A DNA stretch of 64,000 nucleotides from Hesseltinella vesiculosa (lineage: Eukaryota; Mucoromycota; Mucoromycetes; Mucorales; Cunninghamellaceae): NCBI GenBank assembly GCA_002104935.1, contig MCGT01000011.1, positions 682,001 to 746,000 of the forward strand, in the 5' to 3' direction. The translations under genes and the position numbers were made by a program. A model generated the notes under the pieces. It did not search any database and had not been told where the DNA came from. It worked only from the letters and a program-made list of their open reading frames with translations. Numbering within the stretch: the stretch's first letter is position 1; the number at the start of each line of letters is the position of its first letter. Positions 46,569 to 58,600 of this stretch are shown here, piece after piece.

Positions 46569-49281
46569 ATGGCTCCCGACACCCACCAAACTGAACAAGA
46601 CGTTGAAGACGTAGTACATGATGGACCTCATTTCGTGGATCGGCTCTGGGTAATCCTATTGACTCTCTGCTTTGAACAACCACCACTGACTAGCTTTTCT
46701 CATTTGTTATTAGACACTTGATGGGAAACAAGTAGCAGCAGCGCGTGCGTATTTCAAACAAATTCATGATGACCTAGACCAAGTCCTTGACATTTACCTG
46801 GCAAGGTAAAATGGCCCTCCTGAGATACTCGGGTCTTATTCGCTCTCTCTCTCTCTCTTTTATTTATTTATCTTTTTTGTAGAGCCGAGCTGGAGCAAGG
46901 TTTTGGGGAGCAGTTGGAGCAGCTGGCAAGCCGGTTCTCAAGCAAGCTCCATGAAGAGAGCAAGCCTACGAAACAAGAAGACGCGGCCGCCAACAGGCCA
47001 GGCACCCAAGGCGCTTTGGATGCCATCTATACAGAGCTGACCAAAGCTGGGCAGTCACACACCGGTCTGGCCAAACGACTCAAAGGCACTGTGGCTCAAG
47101 AACTGCAAACATGGCTGACTGATCAGAAGCTCCAAGCTGACCAGGTAATAATTCGAGCGCTCCACTGCTGTGCCTTTTCGGCTTATTCCGCTTTTTTTTT
47201 TCTTCGCCTCTTTCCCAAAAAAAAAAAAAAAAAGACATTTCCTCCCAGCCAAGCGCTCTATGATGACCTAAAGGATCACATCCATCAGCTTTATGATCTT
47301 CGGGAAAAATACCAAGCCATGGACAGACGTGACCCTGAATGTGCCACCATCCGTAAGTGTTCGAAGTTTAGCTTTTCTTTTTTCGGTGCCTTTGAGAGCC
47401 AGGGAACAAAACCGGTCTCATTGATTTTACTTTTTAGAAAATGACTATCGACTCTTGCTGAATGAGATTGACAGTTTGGCCAAAAAGACCAATCAACAAT
47501 GGCAAGAAGCCTGTGTCCAAATGGAAGTCATGGAGCAACAACGCCTGGAATTCTTTTCCACCAATGCTTGGGACTATGCCAACTTGGCATCGGCCCGCTT
47601 GATGGTCCAGTACGACGTACGTAGCTTATGTTTGTTTCCATACGCTGACTTACCCTTTCCTTGCTTTTCTGGAAAAAGTGGTGTGAGATGATCCGCTCGC
47701 GCTTGGAAGTGTGCACGTTTGAAAATGAAACGGAACTTTGCTTGGCCCAGATCGGCTCCTTTGATTGCGAACCACCAGGTAAAACGCAAAGCCATTCCCC
47801 TGTTGTTTTCTTTTTCTAACAAAAACATATTGCAGCGACCAAAGACTACGTGAACTACTTTTTTGACCAGCAGTCCCAGAACCAAACCAAAGAACAACAA
47901 AAGCAGGCCCCAGACCACCAACCAAAGCCAACCCCGCAGCCTCCAGCTCAAGACATTGCTCCGGTCAAACCTGCCCCTTCCAAGCCCGACCAGGCTCTGC
48001 CTAGAAAGAAGGACCTTCCGCCAAAGCCTACACACTCCATCAAGCGCAAACCCATCGGCACTGAACGGACTTTATCGAAGCCAAAGGATTCTGCCAAGCC
48101 CGCCGCAGACTCTGTTCGTACCACCTCGGCTACCAAACGGTCCACTGGTCCAGCCTCTGCCCATACAGAACTATCGGAGATATTGTCCAAGTTTACCACC
48201 CACAAGGCTGAGCGCCAGCAACTGGAAGACGAACGCCAGCTAGAAAAAGTGCGTGAGCGAGAAAAGGAACGCAAACGCGAAAAGGACCGCCAGCGCGAAA
48301 AGGACCGTGAACGTCTGCAACGGCAACAGCTTCTGCAAGACAACAATAGGAGTAACAGCACTCGGCCTCCATCTCCTCCATCGACATCACCGTCGGTCAA
48401 CAACAGCCCCCTGTCCTCCACGCCGCCACCCATGTCTGCCGCAGCTACCGCCCTGGAGCCTGTGCATAATAACACCCAGGTGATCGAGCCTCACACGCCC
48501 ACAACCATCACCTCCACCATAGGCATGGCAGCTCCCCAGGTCACCATGGCACCCAAATCACCGCGGCCAGCTGCCCAGCAGCTCTCTGGCCAACAGGACC
48601 ATCGATACCCAACACCCATCAATACCAATTTCCACGCGCCAGCCTCACCCATGATACCTCCTCCACAGCCTTACCCGGCGTCGCCCATGATGCATCCTCA
48701 TCTGCCCTTTGCTCATCAAGCCCCGGCCTCGCCCTTGCTTCCTCCATCCACCACCAACCCTCTGTATTCACCTCAACACTCACCCAACCTGCCACCGTCT
48801 TCTCCCATGGGAATCCATCCTGGCTATCATCCTCCGCAAATGTCAGCGTCTCGATCACCAAGCCCTTACCTAGCCCACCCAAGTCCTGCCCCTGGCTATG
48901 CCTCTCGACCATGTTCACCCATGGCCGGCTTTGCGTCCCGACCTTGCTCACCTATGGCCCCTCTCAGCCCCAGTATCCAACATCAGCCTGCTGTTACCCA
49001 TGCACCCGATCAGCGGCCTATTCTGTTTTGGTGTAAGTCTCGTTATGCCGATAAAAAAAAAAGACATGCTCACATCTCATTTCATCTCTTCCTTGACAGG
49101 CCGATCCATCCATAATTACGACGCCAATTTGGAAGAGCATGAAATCCCATTCCGAAGTGGCACTGATTTTGCCGTGGTTTACCAACGAGAAGATGGCTGG
49201 TGGCAGGCTTTCAAATGCGAACGCGGCCAATTACTCCAGCCGGCTGGCTACATCCCTAGCAACTTCATGACCCAGATTTGA
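46569..49281 (+). CDS. F-BAR and SH3 domain protein (Cdc15/Hof1/Bzz1 type)
   Basis: Eight exons (46569-46649, 46714-46805, 46883-47144, 47235-47352, 47438-47616, 47679-47778, 47836-49032, 49100-49281), 736 residues. The N-terminal about 290 residues form an F-BAR domain: FVDRLWTLDGKQVAAARAYF, then the dimerising helices (LDIYLARAELEQGFGEQLEQLA, YDDLKDHIHQLYDLREKYQ, WDYANLASARLMVQYDWCEM). A 320-residue Pro/Ser/Gln-rich linker with a charged EREKERKREKDRQREKDRE stretch follows. The last 60 residues are an SH3 domain (IHNYDANLEEHEIPF, EDGWWQAF, GYIPSNFM). Such proteins bind curved plasma membrane and recruit actin nucleators at endocytic sites or the septum. The exact ortholog (Hof1/Cdc15 or another subfamily) is not settled. 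Confidence 0.9.
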
Positions 49282-51038
49282 AATACAATGAAAGCAATTA
49301 AATAAAAAGGAGGCACAACTATGATATCATCGTGCTGAGTATCCTTGATCGCCAAGCAACGCGTTTTTAAGGGTGAACTTGTTTACCAGGTTTCTTTTTT
49401 GGCGTTGTCGACCTGCCCGCTGCAGTCCATTTTGATGGAGAGGGATAAAAAAGAAAAAACAGAAACTCAGGAGGATCATTGGACATTGGAGATGTGAGAG
49501 ATGATAATGTTATTAAAAAAGGAGAAAAGGAACCATGAATGTGGGTGAATAGGCAAAAGCCCTGGTGGTGACACAGAATGGCAGTAGGAAATATTTTATA
49601 AAAAAAAGGAGGACACATTGTTTAAAATCAACCATGTGTCGCCCATTCAAGCATTTGACAAAAGTGAAAAAAGGGGGGTCTTTCATTTTTAAACTCAAAC
49701 GCACCATGACATCATTTGCATTGGTTTTGATCTTTGAGTTTATTTCCACGCGATTGGAATATAAAAAAGGGTTGGCTAGGTAGGGTAGCAGCTTAATGAA
49801 TTACAAATTTTAGAGTCATCCAAGCCAGGGTCCTCTTTTCATTGTCAAATGAGAGGAGCCGGTAGAAGCAAAAGATGGTCTCGCACATGACAAGATATAC
49901 ACGAATATTAATATAAAAAAAAGGCCAAGAAGGTGTTCGTCCAAGAGACAAGGAGTCAATCATAATAGGAGCTTGGTTGAACGACAACAACAAAAAAAGT
50001 GGAGAAAGCATAAAAAAAGGGGTGACGACGAGCGGAAGTGTAAATATCAAGGATCAAATTTCTACATAGGAACAATCATATACAAACAAGGTAGAAATGC
50101 TGCAGCTTCGAGTGAATAAATAAGAGAACCTTGGTCAGAGGTCTTGGATAAAAAGAAGTATAAAAAAAAATTTACAAGCATATGTACATAAGAGAAAAGT
50201 TGGAAGGAATGGCAAAAAAAAAAAAAAAAAACGTACTGGACTGAAAAATCCGGAAATGGGAATAATGGGATCGTGACTGAACCTTTTTCCTCGGTCCCAA
50301 AAAGGAACATTGGGTAAAAGAAAAAAAAAGGTGGAGTTGTCAAAAATCGATGGAAATCTACCGGTAGCGGCACCTAGCATATGACAGCGTCAAGAATGGT
50401 GAGCCGAGAATACAGCCATTTTTACATGCCCTTGAGACTATTTTGCCACTTACCAGTATTCATGGCTAACAAAAAAAAAATAGTAAGCAGGAAAGTCTTT
50501 GTTAATGTTATAGAGTTTACCTGTTGTAGCTGACATCAACACCGCAACACGAACAAAAAGCATGTGTATGCTCAGTGGTTGGCTGATAGCAAAGCAATTG
50601 ACAGCACATCATAATCAAATTACAAAAAAAAAAGCGTAGGAAAGAAAAAAAAAAGCAATAAATGGAAGACCCGTGGAGAAAGAAAAGAAAGAAAGTGACA
50701 AAATTGACGGGTGAACTTTATAGACGACAAAGGATTTAGGGTGGATAGGTCGACGGTGGAAATTTCAATTAAAAAAAAAGCAAGGGCCTTGCTAGGAACG
50801 CAGGTTTTTTTTTTTTTTTTTTGACAGGCAACCTTTTCCTTCAGTGAGCAAAAGCGGGAAAAAAAGTTCCTTTGCCAACCAAATGGGCTGCTCATCACCG
50901 ATTCAAGGAGAAAAATAAAGGGGAACAAGAGGTTTTTCCATGAGCTACTTTAGAACCAATGGAACAAGGACATCCCACTGAACACACTTGGCTACTTTTG
51001 GAAAATCAATAATAATAAAAAAAAAATAGGGGAGAACA

Positions 51039-51085
<47 letters not shown>

Positions 51086-51324
51086 AATAGGGGGCATGAG
51101 CATCATTGGTGCCTTGGGATTCAAAAAGAACAGCATTTTAAGCATCCACCTTCCAAAATTAGTAGCTTGGGGAGAAAATGAAGAACGGTATTGGTTTACG
51201 TCATTTCGTTTTGTGCAGGGAAGCATTTTTTACGAGAAAGAAGTGTGTCTCTTGCATTTTGAAAACATTTTCTTTTTTTATTACTTGTTTGGGAGATGAT
51301 GAAAAAGACAAAGAATGTGGTTAT
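49282..51324. other. A/T-rich intergenic region with possible small gene
   Basis: 2.0 kb downstream of the F-BAR gene and downstream of BUD6 (convergent). It has many poly(A)/poly(T) runs, including about 43 consecutive A at 51041-51083. A candidate set of small minus-strand exons at 50373-50536 is listed separately. Otherwise no gene recognised. Confidence 0.45.
50250..50536 (-). other. Possible small spliced gene, unrecognised
   Basis: On the minus strand, ATG at 50536 opens a 16-nt exon (to 50521, donor gtaaac), a 12-nt exon 50465-50454 (acceptor ttag, donor gtaagt) and a third exon from 50373 (acceptor gctag). All joins are in phase, giving MSATTAMNTGAATGRFPS. After about 50 further codons the frame runs into poly(T)-encoded Phe, so the 3' structure is unclear. 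The splice signals are good, but no family is recognised. Confidence 0.25.
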
Positions 51325-54039
51325 CTAGTAGATGAGTTCACTTTTCTCGGCTTGGTACAGATCTTGCAGCAGCTTTTTTCTTTTCTCTGCTTGAATTTGC
51401 TCCAATTGCGCAGCACCGCCCACATTTTTCAATTGTTTGCAGTCAACAAAGCTAATCAATTCCTTTTCAAAGTCATCGATGCGGTGGGTCACCCACTTGG
51501 ATCGTTTCTGCTCAGCCTTGGCTAGAGCCTGGATCCGCCGGTCATGATCCACGTCAATGGTTCGTAACTGCTGCAATACATCTGTCATGGCCTGACGGTT
51601 GTCGCCACCCAAGAAAGACGCAGTGGTGGAAACGGAGGTGGCGGAGGTCGGTGATGAAAAAATAAAAGACCGCGAGCCTTTGCACCGTTGCAGCCCCGAC
51701 TGGCTTGTCTGCTGTCTATACAGGTCCACCACCTGATGGAGATGGTCCATGATTGCACGCATGGTCTGGACATCGTCCTGGGCGTCAATGATGAGATGCT
51801 CCCAATCCTCGACATCGTGTTGTTCCTGGATGATTTTTTGAAGCTGGAGCTCCCAAGCTTGCTTCCACGTGGGTTTTTCCTTGGCTAGCAAATTGCTGAG
51901 ATCCTGCACCATCCCTTGAATCAGCCGAAGATCGTCTTCACATGTTGCCATTTGCTCGGGCGACGGTCGGCTGCGGTGGTGAGTGACATCTTGTTTGATT
52001 TCATCCATTATATCCTGAAGTTGTTCCAGGTGATTGACCATCGCCTTGGCTTGTTGCTGGATTTCTTGGCGCTGAAGGATGATGGGTGGGCTGGCCCATG
52101 TCTGTGGGCTGCAGGACTGGTCTTTTGTTTTTTTCTCCTTTGGTTGGGCTGTCACCCCCTGTAGGCTTGCTAGTTTGTCGGTCCACTGATCTAGTTGATC
52201 TTGAAACGCCTCTTGCAACTTGGGAATGTACCCATCCATCCCATCCGTCACGTGCGATCCCAAAGACGACCATGGCACCTCTTGAAAGATAATTCGTTAG
52301 TTTCTCTCCTCCCGCTTTTTTTTTTTTTTTTAAACTTTACGAAGCTGGATCAAAGAATTTGACTCAATGTCACTCAGGTCTTCCAATTCATATTGGATGT
52401 TGGTATGTGTGTCGAGGTGCAGCAGAACGCACTGATCACGAGAAACGTCAGGTTTTGCCGAGCCATCCGTCGAGACACGAGTGGCAAAGGCCAGGTCGAA
52501 TTTTTTCTCAAACAGGCCCAGCAGTGCATCCAGAGATCCCAACGGCTGTTCCAGAGAAACGCGCTTGATACGATCACGCCACTGCAAAAAGAGGACCTGG
52601 CCAGCAGCCAATGCCGTGCCGGGGTCCGAGACGACCTCTGTCATGCGATCGCTGTTAGGTGCCGGTTTGCTTGCTGGCTTGCATGCTGGTTCACGTGAGG
52701 TGGAGATCGGCCGGGGCAACATGTCCCTCGAGGACGACTTGGCATGGAAGCTCTTTCGTCTTGGCATGATCGCTGGCGGCGAGACATCCAGCGGCTGAGG
52801 TTCAGCAGCCTGGGCTGGAGGCAGCGAGGCGGCCTGAGGTTCAGAAGGTGATTCAAGTAGCAAAACAGGATTGGGCGCTTCTGTTGCTGCTGGCGTGACA
52901 GGCACGCGGGTTCTTCGAGGAGCAGCTGGCGTGACTGGCACAGATCGAGGCGGGGCAATGGGGGCTGGTGATCCAGCAGTGAACGTTCGAGGTGGCACCA
53001 CAGGTGACGCCGTGAGAGCAGTGACAGGCGGAGCGACAGGGGCCGGCATGGACGCCGGTCGAGGCGGGGCGATGGGGACAGTGGAGGTGGAGGTAGATGG
53101 CGTGATCGGCGTGGGTGGTAGCGGGCGTGCGAGTGAGGCGGAGGAAATGTTCAGGTCTCGCATGAGCGGTGCATTGTCGACTGGGTCTCCGGACTCGCTG
53201 GCGGTAGATTCTGGTGTCAAAGGTGCTGGCATGATAACGGTCGAAGCCTCTTGTGTCTCGAGCGATAAGATATCATTCAAGTGACCAGTGTCGATTTCTT
53301 CCAGAGCTTCGCTGGTGTTTGCATCAGCTTTGGATGCAGGATGTTCAAGGGATTCTTCCAGACCGAGGACGGTGGCATTGGGCGGCTGTTTGTTTGATGG
53401 TGGCTCTTTGAGGATGGATTTCAATGGCTTGGTGGAGGCTGTGGCTGTGTCCTTGTTTTTTCCCGGCGCGGGGGTCGTTTGAGCGGGCGAGGCATGTAGC
53501 ATGGCTTGTTTCAGTCTCAGCATTTGCAGCAGCTGGAGAATGACATTGCGGATCGTCGGCAGATACTGTTCCAGATGGGAAGGTGGCTCGCTCAAGGTGT
53601 TGTCCAGGCATTTTTTTAACTCTTTTGGGATCAGCTTCAAATCGCTAATTGAAACGCAGAATGGGATGAATTTCATGCGACTTTTTGCATGATTTTTTTT
53701 TTTCTACCTCTCCTTTTTTTTTTTTTTTTTTTTTCTCATTCTCTTTACCTCATATCCACATTGGCATCTTCAAAATTATGACAGACAAAATCAAACTGGA
53801 CTTGTAATTGGGAAAAACAGGAGAGTACGTTGTCTTTGTTGCTTTGATCTGACGACCATTCCGTCAATGATTCCAATAACGACTTGGTGGATGTCAATAA
53901 CTGGGTCACTGTTCGATAAATATCAAACCACTATAAAAAAGCAATAGGTCACAAAGGAAAAAAGGTGAGCAGTCTCGCTTTTATTTCCTTTCTTTGTCCT
54001 ACAGGATCTTTTGCGGTTTCGGTCATCATTTTTTTATTA

Positions 54040-54070
<31 letters not shown>

Positions 54071-54213
54071 TAGCCACGCGCGATTATCAAGAAAGAAAAG
54101 ATAAAAAAAAAATATGCGTTCCGTATTTTTGTTTGATGTTTGAGAAAAAAAAGAAACCGAGTTGTTTTCGTTTTATTTGTGGATTCCATCTTTGACTGGG
54201 TAGTCAACTCACC
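51325..54213 (-). CDS. BUD6: Bud6/Aip3 actin-interacting polarity protein; 5' end unresolved
   Basis: Exons 52280-51325, 53644-52341 and 53930-53749 are clear, preceded by a short upstream exon ending at 54213; together at least 813 residues. Bud6 is a polarisome component that binds actin monomers and assists formins in nucleating cables. The N-terminal block IYRTVTQLLTSTKSLLESL and DLKLIPKELKKCLD lead into a helical domain (LPTIRNVILQLLQML). A long Pro/Ala/Thr-rich segment (about 52900-53500) follows, then an Aip3 segment LFLQWRDRIKRVSLEQPL with YELEDLSDIESNSLIQL. The C-terminal coiled-coil core (HLEQLQDIMDEIKQDV; MQDLSNLLAKEK-like stretch; KQAWELQLQKIIQEQ; KLLQDLYQAEKSELIY) is the flank of the formin- and actin-binding region. 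No start codon in phase was found for the 5' exon; the true N-terminus may lie up to about 54300. Confidence 0.88.
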
Positions 54214-54379
54214 TCAACAATCCCAGCCCCTAATCAAGGACACGGAAGGAGAAGCCAGCGGCGGAGACTGAATGATCCCGAAAGGGTGAACATTTATTAG
54301 GGGAGCACTCCATTTCTATAGTACATAATTGATTGGCAACACCAGCCACCTCGATAGATTATCAAATCTTTAGAAAGAG

Positions 54380-55147
54380 CTATACAATAGTGAAGGACTG
54401 ATCGGCCATAATGTAAGAGGCGCATCGGGTGTAGGGAGCTGCAGTAAAAAATAAAGTGACGCATGAGTGAGGCCAAATCTTAAAGATGAGGTGCAGTTAC
54501 TTACGTTGACCATTATTATTAACAGAGCACATATAGGACGATCTGTAGTTATATAGGAATATGAGGAACAATGAAAGGACGCGTAAGTAAAAATTGGGGT
54601 AAACCCAAGGGCAGGTTTTTTTTTTTCTCTCTCTCCTTGATATGACACTCCTTGACAACCCTTTTTTCATTTAATGCTTCTCCTCTTCCCCTTGGTATGA
54701 ATTGGTTATCCTACTTTCTTTAAGACTTACGGGCCAGCCACATGGACAACATAGTCACCAGGCTCCATGGTTTCGGGAATGGTCCAGGTCACATTGGTGC
54801 CTCGACGGTCGCCGTTGTCGTTCACCCACCGACCCTTTGGCAAGAAATTGATAATGGTAAAGTCAGGCTTCATGATCGTCACCATCGTTGATCCCAACCT
54901 GGCCATCCCTTCAAATTGCACTTGATCCAGGGGTTAAATATATAACAAAAATCCGAAAAATAATAATAAGAATAAGCTAAACACACAACCCTTTTGTCTT
55001 ACCTGCATAATCAATGAGCATGTCGGAACCTGGAGTAAAAGTCTGTTTCTCGGTCGGTTGATGGATGATGATTCGATCACCAAGGACACTGGAAAGTGTC
55101 CCGCATAAAATAATAAACAAAACACAAAGTGGACCACAAATCATCAT
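54380..55147 (-). CDS. Small secreted protein, Kre9/KNH1-like Ig-fold
   Basis: Four exons: 55147-55003, 54920-54731, 54542-54505 and 54438-54380, 143 residues, all in phase. The N-terminus is a signal peptide (hydrophobic LCVLFIILCGTLSS, likely cleaved near residue 23). The mature part starts with IIIHQPTEKQTFTPGSDM, then a beta-sandwich-like pattern ending VTWTIPETMEPGDYVVHV and AGPSSYMC. This pattern (P-x-x-G at a strand start, W-x-I-P, G-x-Y-x-V/L) is that of the fungal secreted Ser/Thr-rich Kre9/KNH1 family, whose members are linked to cell-wall beta-glucan. There is no GPI-anchor tail, and the protein is short for the family, so the assignment is tentative. Confidence 0.65.
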
Positions 55148-55432
55148 TCATCAAAGCGAGCTAGAATTTATAAAAAAGAGCGTTTATGGGGAAAAGTGAA
55201 GAAAAAAAGATGAAAAAAGAAAAGAAACCTCGACGCTGCTTTTATGGCCCCATTCTCACCCCTTCTTTCTTTTTGGCTCATTCAAACTATCACCCCTTGT
55301 CTTCCGTCACCCCCATTTTGACAAGTAGCCAAGTACCTATCTTTGTACCGGTAGCACATGCCGTGAAAAGCCCACTTGCCTTTTTACCCAAAAGCAAATC
55401 CATCAAAAATCATGCATTGTTTTTTTTTTTTT
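55148..55432. other. Spacer between secreted protein and Zn2Cys6 gene
   Basis: 285 bp, pyrimidine-rich on the plus strand; holds the promoter of the secreted-protein gene and the 3' end of the transcription-factor gene. No motif recognised. Confidence 0.4.
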
Positions 55433-57720
55433 TTAGCTATCCAACATGGCGTCACAAAGGAGAATGTACCGAGGGGCTTGATCCCAGATACGCAAGATAT
55501 ACAAAGGCAGATAGTCATGGCACATTTCCAATTGTTGTAAAAAAAATTGACAGAGAGCAATGATCCGCTTGTCAGAGAAGCAGCGTTCGTGTTGGTGTTG
55601 GCGCAGGTGGCGGCACAGGCGGATCGAGTTGACGGTGGCATGAATGGCGGCATTGATGATGGGATATTGCAATCGGGCAGACGTCCCATCACCCCATTTG
55701 TAAATGGTGCCAAGGACCGTGAGGAATTCTTCGTCCGTGCCGTTGAAGCCGGTGTCTTCGCGTAGCTTGCGGTACTTCCAGATGCGTCGGCGCCAAGACG
55801 CAGAATGTTGAGCCACCGGTGATGCCATGTCTTCCAGGTCCGGGTGTGCCATGATGGCCTGCCAAAAATCGGTCTTGGAGTTGTTCAGGGCCTGCTTTGG
55901 AATGCATGCGAGCCCCAGAAGGATCAGCTGCTTGTAGACAGCCAGCGTCATAAACACCGGGAGCAATGGCTGGGTCGTCAGGTGCTGGATGTATTCGTCG
56001 TCGGTCATGGACCAAGCTTCCAGCAGAGGCAGGTCCCGCAGTTGGTAGTCTGGGCTCAGGCTGCTGTACCACTTCTTGACATTGGTTTCGATCATCAAGG
56101 ACAGGGTGATGACCAGGCCCTGCATCACAAATCCCGGCACGCCGCTGGATCCACGCAAACGATGAAGATACTCACCAAGGACATGCGACATGTCAGCATT
56201 GTACTGGTGCATGGTTGCAATGGTCTTGTTTTCTGTCGGGGTTGGTTGAAAGGCATCGGCCTCTAGGCCAAGCAGGGTCGATTGCCAGTGAGGATATTTG
56301 AGCGTGCCGCCACGTTCTCGGTGTAAAAAGAGCATCAAGCGAGCAAAATGGGTTCGGTGTTGATGGACGGTGGAAGAGGAAGGCGATGGTGGATTGGGGG
56401 GATAGGTATCCATCAGCAACATGGCAATGCGGCAGGCCATATCAGCATAGCGATCGCTCGAGGTCTCGTCCAGGCAGTGATGGTGGTAAATGGACATCAT
56501 CACATATGCTGTCAGGGTGTCCAAGGACGGCTGGTCGAACAGATCGGCCACCAGGTCATGGGCTGCTTCATAAAAGGCGTTCGCATACGACCGACGAAGA
56601 TGGCGAGGCAATACGTCTTCCAGGTGTGAGCACGGCGTCGGTGTCGCGCACATGTAGGCACAAAACGCTGTCCGGGCCGGGTTGGTCGTAGGGTCATGCT
56701 GGTGGATCATGTTGGTGAGTGTGGCAGGCTCGACTGCCCAGTGGAAAGGGTGCAGGCAGGACAGGTATACTTTCAGCAGGCCGGGCGCAACGTCAGCGAT
56801 AGAGTCGGCCATTTGGGCTTCAGATGTAGGCGTGGTGGATGAGGTGTCAGGACTAGCTGTGGTATGAGGTGGTGTATGGGATGACAAGGATGAAACCGAA
56901 GGCAGAGACGAAGAGGAGGAAGGCGACAGGCTTGGGCAGTCGCTGTGGTCTTCTGAAAAAGCGCTGGAGGCTATATTTTCTAGCCTAGCGACAGACGTGA
57001 CAACTTGGTGATGCACTCGGTATTGGGTTTTGGAAAATTTGTGCTTGAGCTGCATGATCAGATGGCATGTGATGCTGGACCATGAAGAGTAGCGATCGAC
57101 GTTGGGTGGGATAAATTGGGTGGCAACGTAGATTTGCTGCAGAAACGCTGTGAGATCTCTGTGGGTCTTGATAGGCACCTTGAAGCACATGCCGCTTCGA
57201 GTGACCTCCAGGGTCCACTGCGGGCCATCGGCGCGGCTGGCGGTCGTTGACTGCTGAGCCTGGTATACATCAGAGGCGGTTTGCTGTCGATGGTACTGCA
57301 GCTGCTGGTCCAAGGCATCGATTTGGTTGGCGAGCACCACAACCTCTCGGGCCAGAGAATCTTCTTGATGCCGTTCGATCAATTCCAGGTCGCAAGGGGT
57401 ATAGCTTTTGATATAGACACAAGGCAGGCGCACCCGTTCGCATCTGGACAAAATGATACACTTCAGCTTCCATCTTATCCTGTGTGTATGTCCAGCCCAT
57501 GCCTGTCTTCTCTTCCCGCCCTCCATTGGCATCTCTGTTTCTCTCAAAGGGTTTAGATTTTTGAACGAACCTGTCACAAGGATGCTCGCCGCTGCATTTT
57601 CGTTTTTGATTTCGACATTCTGCAAAAAGAGAAAAAAGCGCAGACGAGCACCGTGAGGACAAGTTGTAGAATGAATGCCTACTATTTTTAAGGTTTACCT
57701 TCACATGGTATTTTCTTCAT
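55433..57720 (-). CDS. Zn2Cys6 fungal transcription factor
   Basis: Three exons: 57720-57699, 57619-57571 and 57443-55433, 693 residues. The DNA-binding cluster is at the very N-terminus and is split over all three exons: MKKIPCEECRNQKRKC, then SGEHPC, then DRCERVRLPC, giving the Gal4-type spacing C-x2-C-x6-C-x5-C-x2-C-x6-C (residues 6-32). A short dimerisation helix (about 50-70, VVLANQIDALDQQLQYH) follows, and the rest resembles the fungal-specific transcription-factor domain (middle homology region), including CLHPFHWAVEP, YANAFYEAAHDLV and MACRIAMLLMD. It should bind DNA as a dimer and regulate unknown targets. Without the two short 5' exons the zinc cluster would be missed. Divergent from ERV1. 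Confidence 0.9.
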
Positions 57721-58600
57721 TTAGATCAAAGGAGAGCTTGCCAACATTAAAAAAATGGTAAAAAGAATGGTGGTGTGAATATTTTTTTTTTTTTTTTTTT
57801 TTTTTTGCGAGGCAGCTGAGCAGCATTCTTGCCAATGAGACACTGTAAGCAGAACACTTCTTCAACAGACATCAGATACTGTAATTAAAGAAGCCGCCAG
57901 ATTTCAACCAAGGAGATATGTGCCTTCAAAAGACATGTCCAGCCATATCTTTCCTGGTCGATGACAACAGTCTCGGTATGGTTTTGAACGTATGCTCGCA
58001 CCTTTGCGCATTCTTTTTTCTACCACACCTTTTACATTCAGCTTCAGCTCCCTTCGACCAGCCTGGAATAGATCCAAGCGCACAACCAATTCACAGAGTA
58101 TTGGGCAGCTAAGAGCAAGATGCCAGTGTACAGGAGGATTCTGGATGAACGATAGCCCGTCGAGCCGGCGCAGCTCCGACGTTAGTGAGCAAGCCATCAT
58201 TCCCTGGGTTTGGACACATTGTGTGGATCTGCTCAAAGTCTAGAAACTCCTAACCAGGCTTGTCTGGACTGCAAGCCCTCCCACCGGTCACTTCCCTCGC
58301 TTTTTGGCCGATTCCTTCGCAACTCCGCGAGCAGACTGGGGTTGCCTTTGCCGACATGAGCGAAACGCTGTACTAAGCTGTAATTTACACCCATTTGATT
58401 CAGGGCCTGACTCCTCTGTACATCCGGTTTCCATATTGACTCTGTGAGTAGGAAACTACAATGGCCTGCACTACCAAGAAATGAAATCCTTTTACTGCTT
58501 CCATATTTGGTAGCGCCGTTTTCTTCTTTTTGATGAGAGCGGCCGCATGAAAAAAATGTCTTCTTTTTTTTTTTTCATTCCTCGCAATTGACAAATCAGC
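57721..58600. promoter_or_regulatory. Divergent region between Zn2Cys6 factor and ERV1
   Basis: 880 bp with a long poly(T) run (57780-57806) near the transcription-factor start. The mid part has open stretches on both strands without family resemblance. The last 50 bp before ERV1 is T-rich. No defined regulatory site recognised. Confidence 0.4.

Noticed and set aside
57904..58236. 110-codon minus-strand frame in the Zn2Cys6/ERV1 spacer
   Set aside because: No domain, no splice partner, and overlapping plus-strand frames of similar quality; not enough to call a gene.
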